Notes under the pieces: generated by a model
What the model was told of the DNA's origin: nothing
Database searches by the model: none
The model's input: the letters and a program-made list of their open reading frames with translations, nothing else
Program-made: the position numbers and the translations under genes
Origin: SG8-40 sp963792855
Lineage (GTDB): Bacteria; Pseudomonadota; Gammaproteobacteria; Burkholderiales; Eutrophovitaceae
NCBI GenBank assembly: GCA_963792855.1
Contig: CAWBXZ010000013.1
Span: forward strand, 1-64,000
Direction of reading: 5' to 3'
DNA: 64,000 nt
Shown: positions 54,094-62,388 of the stretch, one piece after another
How the letters are laid out: each line of letters starts with the position of its first letter
Position numbering within the stretch: the first letter of the stretch is position 1

Positions 54094-55068
54094 TTATCGA
54101 TTTTCGAAGACGACAGAGTTCCCTATCTGCATCACCGTAATGGCCGGCGCTTCACCGAGCACCGTAACGAGATTACCATCGAGCGTGCGGCGATAGATGT
54201 TGATCGCGCCCTGGCGGCTCAAACCTTCGCTCACATCGCGGCTGGGCATCGATTCAATAAAGATGGACACCGCTGCCATGCCGTCCGAATAGACCATATG
54301 GGTGACGACACGCCCGCCTTGCTTGGTGCGCCGCATGTCCATGATCTTGCGAAATCCCGGTGGAAAGTCCCGCACCGTCCAGCCGGTTTCCACCTCGCTC
54401 AACATTGACTGGGCGAACCGGTCGAGACGCCACTCGGGAATATTGGCGTTGTAGCTGGGATTGATCATTTCCCTCGTGACGGCAGCGCCCATATTCAACT
54501 GGGTAAACGCAAATTGCTCGACAACCTGCCGTGCTTCGTTCAACGTGCGTGCCTTCAGCAACAGCCCTGTTTCCGTTTCAGACCAGAGCTTGTGGCCGTA
54601 TCGCATGGCGTCTTTGGGCTCAAGTATTACGACTTGGGCATCGAACCCGGCAACCCGCTCCGTAAGGCCCTTGCGAATCGAATAATACCGGGCGATCGAA
54701 CTCAACTGCTCGGGTACAAGTGCAGGAAAACTGCGTTTTGCAATGCGTTTCTGGCTGCGCACGATTTTGGCGTCAGGGTAAAAACACATTACCTCGTCGT
54801 TATTGCGGATGATCTCCCGCCGCGGTCCGTCAAGGGTTTCGAGTTTCTCGTGCTCGCCGTCGGTATCAACGAAATGGACAATGCGCGAGGTTTCCACACG
54901 CTCGCCGTGCTGGTAAACGAAAGTACCTTCATAATTCAGTGTACGTGCCGCTGTGGCAATGCGTTCCAGGATCTGCAGCGCATCATCCTGTGTCAGAGGT
55001 TCAGCCTCGGCGTGCGCCGCGCCCAGTCCCGCCAGTGCCAATGCCGCAATTGCCAATCTGCTTACCAT
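54094..55068 (-). CDS. rseB: sigma-E regulatory protein RseB/MucB
   Basis: A 324-residue periplasmic protein that binds the anti-sigma factor and guards it from proteolysis. A signal peptide (LAIAALALAGLGAAHA) is followed by the LolA-like domain (YEGTFVYQHGERVETSRI, REIIRNNDEVMCFYPD) and a C-terminal domain (RRTKQGGRVVTHMVYSDG). It lies between rseA and mucD. rseC, often next to it, is missing here. Confidence 0.93.
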   Translation of the reverse strand: MVSRLAIAALALAGLGAAHAEAEPLTQDDALQILERIATAARTLNYEGTFVYQHGERVETSRIVHFVDTDGEHEKLETLDGPRREIIRNNDEVMCFYPDAKIVRSQKRIAKRSFPALVPEQLSSIARYYSIRKGLTERVAGFDAQVVILEPKDAMRYGHKLWSETETGLLLKARTLNEARQVVEQFAFTQLNMGAAVTREMINPSYNANIPEWRLDRFAQSMLSEVETGWTVRDFPPGFRKIMDMRRTKQGGRVVTHMVYSDGMAAVSIFIESMPSRDVSEGLSRQGAINIYRRTLDGNLVTVLGEAPAITVMQIGNSVVFENR

Positions 55069-55080
55069 ATGTTGTGCCGG

Positions 55081-55593
55081 TCAGCGTGAACCGTCTGTTG
55101 CTGAAACCGTTCTGACGTAGGGCACCACGCCCTGCATGGCAGTGCTGGGCGAAAACTGCTGGTGCGCCATCAGGTATTCACTCATGCCATCGGATTCGGA
55201 CTGGTTAACGGTCCCGGGATCTGCCGCATCGGCGATCACGGCATACGCGCCGGGATTTTCCTCCGGGGAGATCAGGGCGTTGTTTGATAATGCCAGCCAC
55301 GCGACAACGGCAGCACCGCACAACGAAGCGGCGACCGGCAGCGCAATGCGTTTCGTGGCGCGGCGCACTCTCCACGTTCTGGGTGCCAGCACGGTGGGTT
55401 CGTCAGCGAGCCGGGCGCCCACCAGAGACGCGACCCCGTTGGAGGAAACTCCCTCGCCACGCAACGTATCGCCGATCATGTGATAAACGGCCCAGACAGC
55501 CTGCCGCTCAGGGTCGGCCTTGATGCTGGCTAGTTCATGAACCACTTCGTTATCGTCCAGTTCCCCATCCATCAATGCTGAAAGTCTTTCCAT
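55081..55593 (-). CDS. rseA: anti-sigma-E factor RseA/MucA
   Basis: A 170-residue inner-membrane protein that holds sigma-E inactive until cut by envelope-stress proteases. The cytoplasmic anti-sigma domain begins ERLSALMDGELDDNEV, a single membrane helix lies at about residues 86-105 (IALPVAASLCGAAVVAWLAL), and a periplasmic tail follows. AGAGG lies eight bases upstream of ATG 55593. The gene starts three bases after rpoE. Confidence 0.93.
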   Translation of the reverse strand: MERLSALMDGELDDNEVVHELASIKADPERQAVWAVYHMIGDTLRGEGVSSNGVASLVGARLADEPTVLAPRTWRVRRATKRIALPVAASLCGAAVVAWLALSNNALISPEENPGAYAVIADAADPGTVNQSESDGMSEYLMAHQQFSPSTAMQGVVPYVRTVSATDGSR

Positions 55594-55595
55594 GA

Positions 55596-56195
55596 TCACC
55601 ACCTCTTGTCTTTACCTGTACCGAGCAATGGCCGGATGCGCTCGGCGATTGTCTCCCTTGCCCTGAAAATCCGTGAACGCACTGTCCCTATGGGGCAATT
55701 CATCGCTCCGGCAATGTCTTCATAACTCATGCCATCGATTTCGCGCAACACGATCGCCGTCCTCAACTCCTCAGGCAACTCATTCATCGTCTGGTTCACG
55801 GTCGAAGCAATTTGCTTGCTCATTAATTCTGCCTCCGGCGTATTCATGTGCCTGAGTTGATGCCCTTCTTCGAAACTCTCTGCCTCTTCGCTATCGAACT
55901 GGGTACTCGTGGGCGCACGCCGCCCTGCCGCAACAAGGTAATTCTTTGCGGTATTGACGGCGATACGATAAAGCCAGGTGTAAAAAGCGCTCTCTCCACG
56001 GAATGACGGTAACGCGCGGTAAGCCTTGATAAAGGCCTCCTGCGCGACGTCGTCGATCTCCGCCGAATCGCGAATAAATCTCGATAACAGCCGATTAATC
56101 TTGCGCTGGTATTTTGTAACCAGCAGCTCGAAGGCTTTCTTGTCGCCGCGCTGTGCGCGCTCAACGAGCTGTTGGTCAACTTCACGGTCGCCCAT
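55596..56195 (-). CDS. rpoE: RNA polymerase sigma-E factor (AlgU/RpoE)
   Basis: A 199-residue ECF sigma factor for envelope stress. Region 2 contains RDSAEIDDVAQEAFIKAYRAL and FYTWLYRIAVNTAKNYL, and region 4 contains MSYEDIAGAMNCPIGTVRSRIFRAR. The start MGDREVDQQLVERAQRGDKK matches AlgU/RpoE. It heads rpoE-rseA-rseB-mucD and is divergent to nadB, the standard arrangement. Confidence 0.97.
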   Translation of the reverse strand: MGDREVDQQLVERAQRGDKKAFELLVTKYQRKINRLLSRFIRDSAEIDDVAQEAFIKAYRALPSFRGESAFYTWLYRIAVNTAKNYLVAAGRRAPTSTQFDSEEAESFEEGHQLRHMNTPEAELMSKQIASTVNQTMNELPEELRTAIVLREIDGMSYEDIAGAMNCPIGTVRSRIFRARETIAERIRPLLGTGKDKRW

Positions 56196-56311
56196 CTAGG
56201 CAAATATCCTGGTTTGAGTTCCTGAGTTGTTTTGGGGCCGTCTGGGAGAGCGACCCGAAGTATAACTGCCACAAACCCTCCAGGGAAATGTACCGTGATG
56301 TCGACTTACCC

Positions 56312-56339
56312 ACAGACAACCAAAAGTGACGCTTGGTTC
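56312..56339 (-). promoter_or_regulatory. sigma-E-type promoter of rpoE
   Basis: On the minus strand GAACCA (56339-56334), 17 bases, then TCTGT (56316-56312) resembles the sigma-E/AlgU consensus GAACTT-N16/17-TCTGA. It lies 117 bases before the rpoE start, in the rpoE/nadB gap, so sigma-E would activate its own operon. Confidence 0.5.
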
Positions 56340-56417
56340 AATAAAATAGGGCCGTGGCGACAACCGCCCGGCCACGCCCACCGGTAGAATGTCCCGAACT
56401 CTGCGGATGCCTGTCTG

Positions 56418-57992
56418 ATGAAAACCTGTGAAGTGGCTGTGCTGGGCAGTGGCCTGGCCGGATTGACGGTAGCTCTCAATCTGGCCGACCGCTGCAAGGT
56501 GGCGATTGTAACCAAGCGTGCGTTGCTCGACGGTGCGAGCAACTGGGCACAGGGAGGCATCGCGGCGGTGTTGGCCAGCGATGACTCGCCTGATTCGCAC
56601 ATTTCGGACACACAGATTGCCGGCGCCGGCCTGTGTGACCCGGAAACCACCCGTTACGCCGTGGAGCACGGCAGGGAGGCGATCGAATGGCTCATTTCCC
56701 AGGGGGTTCCGTTTACGAGAGACCAGTCCAGTGATGTTGGCTATCACCTGACGATGGAAGGTGGGCACAGCCATCGGCGGGTCATCCATGCCGCCGATGC
56801 CACCGGCCATGCGGTGCAGACCACGCTCGAAGCCAAGGTCAAAGCCCATCCGAACATTACTGTGCTCGAACACCACGTTGGTATCGACCTGATTACCAGC
56901 GAGAAGCTGGGTCTGGACACGCCGGCTTGCCGGGGCTTGTACGCGCTGGACAGCCGGGCCGGAAAGGTCGTGACCATCGGCGCCGACCGGGTGGTGCTCG
57001 CTACCGGGGGAGCCGGCAAGGTTTATCTGTACACCACGAACCCCGACACGGCGACCGGTGACGGCATCGCGATGGGCTGGCGTGCCGGCTGTCCTGTCGC
57101 GAACATGGAATTCATCCAGTTCCATCCGACCTGCCTTTACCATCCTCACGCCAAGTCGTTTCTGATCTCCGAGGCGGTGCGTGGCGAAGGTGGGGTGCTG
57201 CGCTTGCCTGACGGCACCCGGTTCATGCCGGAACACGACGAGCGTGCCGAACTGGCACCGCGCGACATCGTCGCCCGGGCGATCGACTTCGAGATGAAGC
57301 GGCGAGGCCTCGACTGCGTATACCTCGACATTACCCACAAGTCCGAAGCTTTTCTCAGAGAGCACTTTCCCACCATCCACGGGCGCTGCCTGGAACTGGG
57401 GATCGACATTGCCCGCCAACCGATACCGGTTGTCCCCGCTGCCCACTACACCTGCGGCGGCATTCAGACCGATCACAACGGCCTCACCGGCTTGCGGGGC
57501 CTGTACGCGGTGGGCGAAACGGCTCACACGGGACTTCACGGCGCCAACCGTCTTGCCAGTAATTCGCTGCTGGAGTGCCTGGTTTTCGGGCGCGCTGCCG
57601 CGAATCACATACTGCAGCAGGAGGCAGAGACGCCGGTGTCACTGCCTGATTGGGACGAGAGTCGCGTAACGGACGCCGATGAAGAAATCGTCATCGCCCA
57701 CAACTGGGACGAATTGCGCCGGTTCATGTGGGACTACGTCGGCATCGTGCGCACCAACAAACGCCTCGAGCGCGCCATGCACCGGATACAGTTGCTGTCC
57801 GAAGAGATCCATGAGTACTACTCGAACTTTCGCGTCACCAGTGATCTGCTCGATTTGCGCAATCTGGTGCTGACAGCGGACCTCATTGTTCGCTGTGCGA
57901 TGAGGCGCAAGGAAAGCCGCGGCCTGCATTACAGCCGGGACTATCCAGAGCAACTGCCTGAAGCCAGAGATACCTTGCTAAGGCCGTCCTGA
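56418..57992 (+). CDS. nadB: L-aspartate oxidase
   Basis: A 524-residue flavoenzyme that oxidises aspartate to iminoaspartate, the first step of NAD synthesis. The FAD motif VLGSGLAGLTVALNLAD opens it; RALLDGASNWAQGGIAAVL, EGGHSHRRVIHAADATGHAV, FIQFHPTCLY and the GLHGANRLASNSLLECLVFG C-terminal FAD segment match NadB. A 470-codon antisense frame covers most of it and is a shadow. Its last 15 bases overlap the broken ygfX gene on the other strand. Confidence 0.97.
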   Translation: MKTCEVAVLGSGLAGLTVALNLADRCKVAIVTKRALLDGASNWAQGGIAAVLASDDSPDSHISDTQIAGAGLCDPETTRYAVEHGREAIEWLISQGVPFTRDQSSDVGYHLTMEGGHSHRRVIHAADATGHAVQTTLEAKVKAHPNITVLEHHVGIDLITSEKLGLDTPACRGLYALDSRAGKVVTIGADRVVLATGGAGKVYLYTTNPDTATGDGIAMGWRAGCPVANMEFIQFHPTCLYHPHAKSFLISEAVRGEGGVLRLPDGTRFMPEHDERAELAPRDIVARAIDFEMKRRGLDCVYLDITHKSEAFLREHFPTIHGRCLELGIDIARQPIPVVPAAHYTCGGIQTDHNGLTGLRGLYAVGETAHTGLHGANRLASNSLLECLVFGRAAANHILQQEAETPVSLPDWDESRVTDADEEIVIAHNWDELRRFMWDYVGIVRTNKRLERAMHRIQLLSEEIHEYYSNFRVTSDLLDLRNLVLTADLIVRCAMRRKESRGLHYSRDYPEQLPEARDTLLRPS

Positions 57993-58428
57993 CGGTTGGA
58001 CAGCGAAGCGCAGGAACACACGCAATCGGCGCAGGTCGTCCGAATCGGCGCTGTCGGGCAGCAAGCTGACAGCCCGAGACAAGCGCTCACCGGCGCAGGA
58101 TATCCGCATGACGATCAATTGGGGCGAAACAAACCAGCCGCGACACAGGCGCCCGACAACGACGCGGCCAGAGGCCATACGTAACTGACAGGAACCATCG
58201 CGCATCAGTCGCAGTCCGATACAGGCGTGGCTGCCTTTGCGCAGCGCGTGGCGGTAAATCTCGGAATGCAGCGCTCAACAGTACGAGGGCGCAGGCGGCT
58301 ATCCGATACCACCAGGAAACAGGCAGCACAAGGACAGCGACGATTGCCGCCAAATGGCTCGCGGCGAGGAGCAATGCAAGCCGGGCTGAAGCGCGTAACG
58401 GCACGTCAATGAAATCGGTCTGGTTCAT
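57978..58428 (-). pseudogene. ygfX: ygfX (cptA-like) membrane protein, frameshifted
   Basis: Two overlapping frames join into one YgfX-like protein of about 150 residues. The first (from 58428) gives MNQTDFIDVPLRASARLALL and two membrane helices ending WWYRIAACALVLLSAAF. The second gives IYRHALRKGSHACIGLRLMR, then RGWFVSPQLIVMR and VSLLPDSADSDDLRRLRVFL, the family C terminus. The switch lies between about 58255 and 58275; the total length is 3n+1, so one base is extra (or two missing). YgfX is the inner-membrane partner coded beside sdhE. Sequencing error or real decay cannot be told apart here. Confidence 0.72.
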
Positions 58429-58519
58429 TCAACCTATAATCTTTCAGAATGTGCGCCAATGCATTCGTGCGGCTAGCGAGGTTTTCGCGGTTGACCCAAG
58501 CCCCGAAGGCCTGGACGTG
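58406..58519 (-). pseudogene. possible sdhE (succinate dehydrogenase assembly factor) tail
   Basis: An open 37-codon frame without a proper start overlaps the ygfX start, exactly where sdhE ends in other gammaproteobacteria. It reads FGAWVNRENLASRTNALAHI, similar to the SdhE C-terminal helix pattern (F-x-x-W-L, then an acidic residue, then L-x-x-I-x-x-x-R). The N-terminal part with the RGM-x-E-L-D motif is not found on this strand up to 58900. The similarity is short, so this is tentative. Confidence 0.3.
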
Positions 58520-58603
58520 TCACACGGTTGCGGGTGAGCATGCGTCACGGAAAGCATGGGGTGCCAAATTACGGGTTGTACCGGACATGGGAATCTGAAC
58601 AAG

Positions 58604-59630
58604 GTGAATCGCTCTTCTGACTGGCACGCCCAGCTGGTCGCTGCGGGTGCGCGCTTCGACGACGCGGGACTTGTCATTGACTTCGGTGATCCTGATGCTG
58701 AAGCTCGCGCGATGCAAGACACTGCCATTGTCGCGCCACTGACGGGACTCGGTCTGATTTCCGTCTCCGGAGACGACGCATCGAGCTTTCTCAATGCGCA
58801 GTTGACCAGCGACGTCGGGGCCGTTTCGGCAGCGCGTGCCCAGTACAGCGGTTACTGCACGCCCAAGGGTCGCTTGCTCGCGACGTTGTTGCTTTTTGCC
58901 AATAGTAACGCCCACTGGTTACTGCTTCCCGGAGAACTCGCCGAGCCGGTAACCGCGCGCCTGCAGAAGTACGTTCTGCGCGCAAAGGCCAAACTGGAAG
59001 TGGCAAGTGCAGCGTTTACGGTTTTCGGTGTTACCGGAGCGCGCGCGGCGGTGGCCGTTGCCGACGGGCTAAATGGAAGCTCGGCGCAGCAACAGGAATT
59101 TGAGGTGCGGCACGCCGGCGGCACATCTCTGATTTCGCTTGCCTGGCGGACGTTTCCTGGTGGTATGCAGCACCGACAACTCGGCTGCCACATGGCAGAG
59201 GCTGAGCGGCTACGCCCAACCGGCAGGTTCACGTTGGTGGGAATTGCAGACGATCCGCGCGGGTATCGCGACGATCACTGCCGCCACCCAGGAGATGTTC
59301 ACGCCGCAAATGATCGCGCTCGATGCCCGCGGCGGAGTCAGCTTCCAAAAGGGTTGCTATCCGGGCCAGGAGATCGTCGCGCGTACGCGCTACCTGGGTG
59401 ACGTGAAAAGGCGTCTGTACCACGGCAGCAGTATGCAGACTGTGTCGCCCGGTACGACAATCACCGGTGGCGAGGACGATAAGTCACTGGGCATTGTCAC
59501 CAATGCAGCGCGAGCGGCCGGAAACGTGTGGGAGTTCCTCGCCGTGTTGCAGCGTGACGCGGTTGAAGCAAAACTGGCGTTGCGCACGCGCGACGGGGCT
59601 GCCATCACGATTGAACAGGCAGTTGCTTGA
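58604..59630 (+). pseudogene. ygfZ: ygfZ (folate-binding Fe-S repair protein), frameshifted
   Basis: Two frames together give a full YgfZ/GcvT-like protein. The first (GTG at 58604, NRSSDWHAQLVAAGARFDDA) runs through SFLNAQLTSDV and YCTPKGRLLATLLLF to about 59133. The second takes over at LPGGRFLVVCSTD and holds WELQTIRAGI and the family signature KGCYPGQEIVARTRYLG. The frame changes between 59133 and 59150; total length is 3n+1. YgfZ helps maintain certain Fe-S enzymes with tetrahydrofolate. The signature half cannot be translated from the normal start unless the frame is corrected. Confidence 0.8.
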
Positions 59631-59670
59631 TTGAGACGTCAGTGGCTGGCGGCGTCGGCGGGAGTTGCGG

Positions 59671-59955
59671 TTGAAGCTGTCTTGTTACGTCTATTATCGT
59701 GTCTTGCCTGATCATGCACGGCAAGCGTCCGTCGCGGCCGACAAGACGATTCACGCAATGCGGACAATGACCGGCGTCAACGCCCGGTTGATGAGCAAGG
59801 TTTCCGAACCGCTGTTGTGGATGGAGGTGTACGAAGACATCGGAGATCAGGACGGCTTTCTGTCCGCAATGCGCCAATGCGTTCGAGATAGCGGCCTGGA
59901 AAACTGGCTCGCGGACGGCGGCAAGCGCCATATCGAGGTCTTTCAATGTGCCTGA
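59671..59955 (+). CDS. DUF4936 family protein
   Basis: A 94-residue cytoplasmic protein matching DUF4936: LSCYVYYRVLPDHA at the start, RLMSKVSEPLLWMEVYEDI in the middle and KRHIEVFQCA at the end. No function is established. The TTG at 59671 was chosen because GGAG lies six bases upstream; for the earlier TTG at 59665 that site would touch the start codon. It overlaps the next gene by ten bases. Confidence 0.75.
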   Translation: MKLSCYVYYRVLPDHARQASVAADKTIHAMRTMTGVNARLMSKVSEPLLWMEVYEDIGDQDGFLSAMRQCVRDSGLENWLADGGKRHIEVFQCA

Positions 59956-60740
59956 TCGTATTTGCCTGGAAAGCGCATCCACGCTATTCGCTGGTCCTTG
60001 CGGCTAACCGGGACGAGTTTCTCGACCGCCCCAGTTCCCCACTGGACCATTGGGAGGACCAGCCGGACGTTCTTGGCGGGCGGGATATTGAGAAAGGCGG
60101 AAGCTGGCTTGCGGCCAACGTCGATGGCCGATGGGCCGCGGTAACGAATTTCCGCGATGGCCGTCCGGTTGCACCCTCTCCGTTTTCGCGCGGACATCTC
60201 GTCGCCGGCTATGTGACCTCACCGGCATCTGCGCCAGCCTACGCGGCCGACATTTCGCAGCCGTTGTCCGATTACCCGGGATGCAATTTGCTCTTTGGCG
60301 ACGCGCAGTCGCTTTTTTACGCGTCGAATCGCCACCGACCGGGTGCCGCCACGCAGGTCATTTCGCTGTCGCCAGGCATTTATGGTCTGAGCAACCATTT
60401 GCTCGACACACCCTGGCCGAAGGTCGAACGCTGCAAGGCATTCATGCGGAAGCTGCTGGTTGCAGGCGAGACCGGCCTCGCCGACGGATTGTTCGAGTTG
60501 CTCGCGGACCGGAATCTGGCAGCGGACGAAGAGTTGCCGGCAACAGGCGTCTCGATTGAACGCGAGCGAATGCTTTCTTCGCCCTTCATCGTGTCGGAAG
60601 GCTACGGCACGCGCGCATCCACGGTGCTGCTGGCGGACAATGACGGAACGGTGATCATGCAGGAGCGCAGTTTTGGCGACCGCGGTGCGGAGCTCGCGCG
60701 TCGGGCAAAGACATTTCACTACGCGATTGGCCGACGCTAG
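59946..60740 (+). CDS. NRDE-family (TANGO2-like) protein
   Basis: A 264-residue protein of the NRDE/TANGO2 family. It begins MCLIVFAWKAHP with the second-position cysteine typical of the family, then LVLAANRDEFLDRPSSP (the NRDE motif), GGRDIEKGGSWLAAN and RWAAVTNFRDG. The fold is related to N-terminal nucleophile hydrolases; eukaryotic relatives act in lipid or haem handling, but the bacterial role is unproven. It is translationally coupled to the DUF4936 gene. Confidence 0.88.
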   Translation: MCLIVFAWKAHPRYSLVLAANRDEFLDRPSSPLDHWEDQPDVLGGRDIEKGGSWLAANVDGRWAAVTNFRDGRPVAPSPFSRGHLVAGYVTSPASAPAYAADISQPLSDYPGCNLLFGDAQSLFYASNRHRPGAATQVISLSPGIYGLSNHLLDTPWPKVERCKAFMRKLLVAGETGLADGLFELLADRNLAADEELPATGVSIERERMLSSPFIVSEGYGTRASTVLLADNDGTVIMQERSFGDRGAELARRAKTFHYAIGRR

Positions 60741-60747
60741 CGCCGGA

Positions 60748-61182
60748 TCAGAGCTTCAAATACATGTGACGGTGGGGCATGCCCGCATCGTCGAATACGT
60801 CACCCTCGGGCACAAAGCCGTGGCGCTCGTAGAAACCCAGCGCGTGCGTCTGGGCATTGAGCGCGCAGCCGGATATCCCCTGTTGCCGTGCGACCTCGAT
60901 CAGTGTCCGCAGCATGCGTGAACCAATTCCGTGGCGGCGCCAGGGCCGCAGTACCGCCATCCGTCCGATGTGACCGTCCGCAAGCAGGCGCGCAGTGCCC
61001 ACGGGCACTGTGTCATTCACATAAGCGAGGACATGGATACAGGCCGGATCGAGGCCGTCCCATTCCAGTTCGACCGGTACATGTTGCTCCAACACGAACA
61101 CTCTCTCGCGTATGGACCGCAAGATCGCCTCGTCCTGCTCCCAGTCGGCAATCTTTACCGCAATGTCCACGTCAGGCCGCAT
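60748..61182 (-). CDS. GNAT-family N-acetyltransferase
   Basis: A 144-residue GNAT protein of the YjcF/ElaA type. IRERVFVLEQHVPVELEWDG is the characteristic N-terminal segment, the acetyl-CoA loop is LRPWRRHGIGSRML, and HALGFYERHGFVPEGDVFDD ends it. The substrate is unknown. It lies between the NRDE gene (convergent) and nlpD, in the position where rpoS is usually found. Confidence 0.87.
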   Translation of the reverse strand: MRPDVDIAVKIADWEQDEAILRSIRERVFVLEQHVPVELEWDGLDPACIHVLAYVNDTVPVGTARLLADGHIGRMAVLRPWRRHGIGSRMLRTLIEVARQQGISGCALNAQTHALGFYERHGFVPEGDVFDDAGMPHRHMYLKL

Positions 61183-61224
61183 GTCTCGGCTGGCGCCCGG
61201 ATCTGTCCCCGATCCCCCAGTCCG

Positions 61225-62388
61225 TCACGAAGCCGGATTGGGCAGCAATTCCAGCGGGTCGATCGGCTTGCCAAGTCGCCGGATCTCGAAATGCAAGCCA
61301 GCCTCGCCCGGCGAAATTTCCCCCATCACGCCGATCTTCTGCCCTTGTGCGACCATTTGACCCTCGCTCACCAATAACTGGCGGTTATGCGCGTACACGC
61401 TGAGGAAGGTGGCGTTATGCTTGACGATGATCAGGTTGCCATATCCTCTCAGGCCGCTACCGCTGTAGACGACCTTGCCGGGTGCACTCGAGACAACCGG
61501 CTGTCCTGGTTGACCCCGAATGGCGATACCTTTCCGTCCGTTTGAGAAGGCGTAAAGCAGATCACCCGACGCTGGCCATTCCCAGTGCAAGCTTCCATCA
61601 GGCTTGCCCGGACTGGTTGCGGCTGATTTCGGCGGGTTCTTCACCGTCGGCGATGCCACAGGTACGGGCGCTGGCGCGCTTTTCGGTTGTTCGGGTGCCG
61701 TATTGGCAGCGATGACTGTGGTTTCCACCTCCCCCGTCAATTGCCGCTGCAACTCGTTGAAGGCTTGCTGGGAATAGACGGAACGGTACGCCATCGGGTC
61801 GGTAAACGTCGGTACGTCTTTCCTTGTTTCCGCCACATCATCGGAGCGGGGCAATGCGGCCGGCGGCAGTGCCAGCGGTTCGGATGCAGCGGTCGCATTT
61901 GCGCCTTGCGGTGCTGACACACGCAAGCGTTGGCCAATCTGGATGTAGGCGGCATTGGCAAGATTGTTCCACGCGGCGACGTCCCGGTAGTCCTGGCCAA
62001 AATCGAGCGCAATGCTGTAGAGGGTGTCACCCTTGCGGACTGTGTAGTACTCCGGTCGCCAGTCACCCTCGCCGGCCGGCTCGACAACCTGGCGCGGTGT
62101 TGACGGCGCTGACGGTGTCGGAGTGGTCTGCGTGCTGCTTCCGGCTGGCTTGGCTTCGGCCGGCGGTTGCGGTTTGGTGCTGCCGGACGATGCCGGGCTG
62201 GCAGGTGTATTGTCTCTGGCCACGGTTTTAGGAGCCGGCTGAACCTCACGCGTGACAACGGTCGTGCGTTCACGGGCCTGGGTGCGGTCCTCTACCGGTG
62301 CGGCGCGGTTGGTCGACCCGCAGCCCGCCGTCAGGGCTGCCATGAACGACATTGTCACCAATAAGGATCTCGCAAGAAAAATCCTCAC
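61225..62388 (-). CDS. nlpD: murein hydrolase activator NlpD (LysM-M23 lipoprotein)
   Basis: A 387-residue lipoprotein. The lipobox is LTAGC near residue 23, a Pro/Thr-rich linker follows, then a LysM domain (YTVRKGDTLYSIALDFGQDY, NLANAAYIQIGQRLRV) and a C-terminal M23 domain. In the M23 part the first metal motif is lost (GIAIRGQPGQPV has no His or Asp), though YAHNRQL and LHFEIR remain, so it is probably inactive and activates the amidase AmiC instead. It overlaps pcm by four bases. Confidence 0.92.
   Translation of the reverse strand: MRIFLARSLLVTMSFMAALTAGCGSTNRAAPVEDRTQARERTTVVTREVQPAPKTVARDNTPASPASSGSTKPQPPAEAKPAGSSTQTTPTPSAPSTPRQVVEPAGEGDWRPEYYTVRKGDTLYSIALDFGQDYRDVAAWNNLANAAYIQIGQRLRVSAPQGANATAASEPLALPPAALPRSDDVAETRKDVPTFTDPMAYRSVYSQQAFNELQRQLTGEVETTVIAANTAPEQPKSAPAPVPVASPTVKNPPKSAATSPGKPDGSLHWEWPASGDLLYAFSNGRKGIAIRGQPGQPVVSSAPGKVVYSGSGLRGYGNLIIVKHNATFLSVYAHNRQLLVSEGQMVAQGQKIGVMGEISPGEAGLHFEIRRLGKPIDPLELLPNPAS

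Noticed and set aside
56196..57608. 470-codon minus-strand open frame antisense to nadB
   Set aside because: It mirrors nadB codon structure and crosses the rpoE promoter region; nadB motifs are unmistakable on the plus strand.
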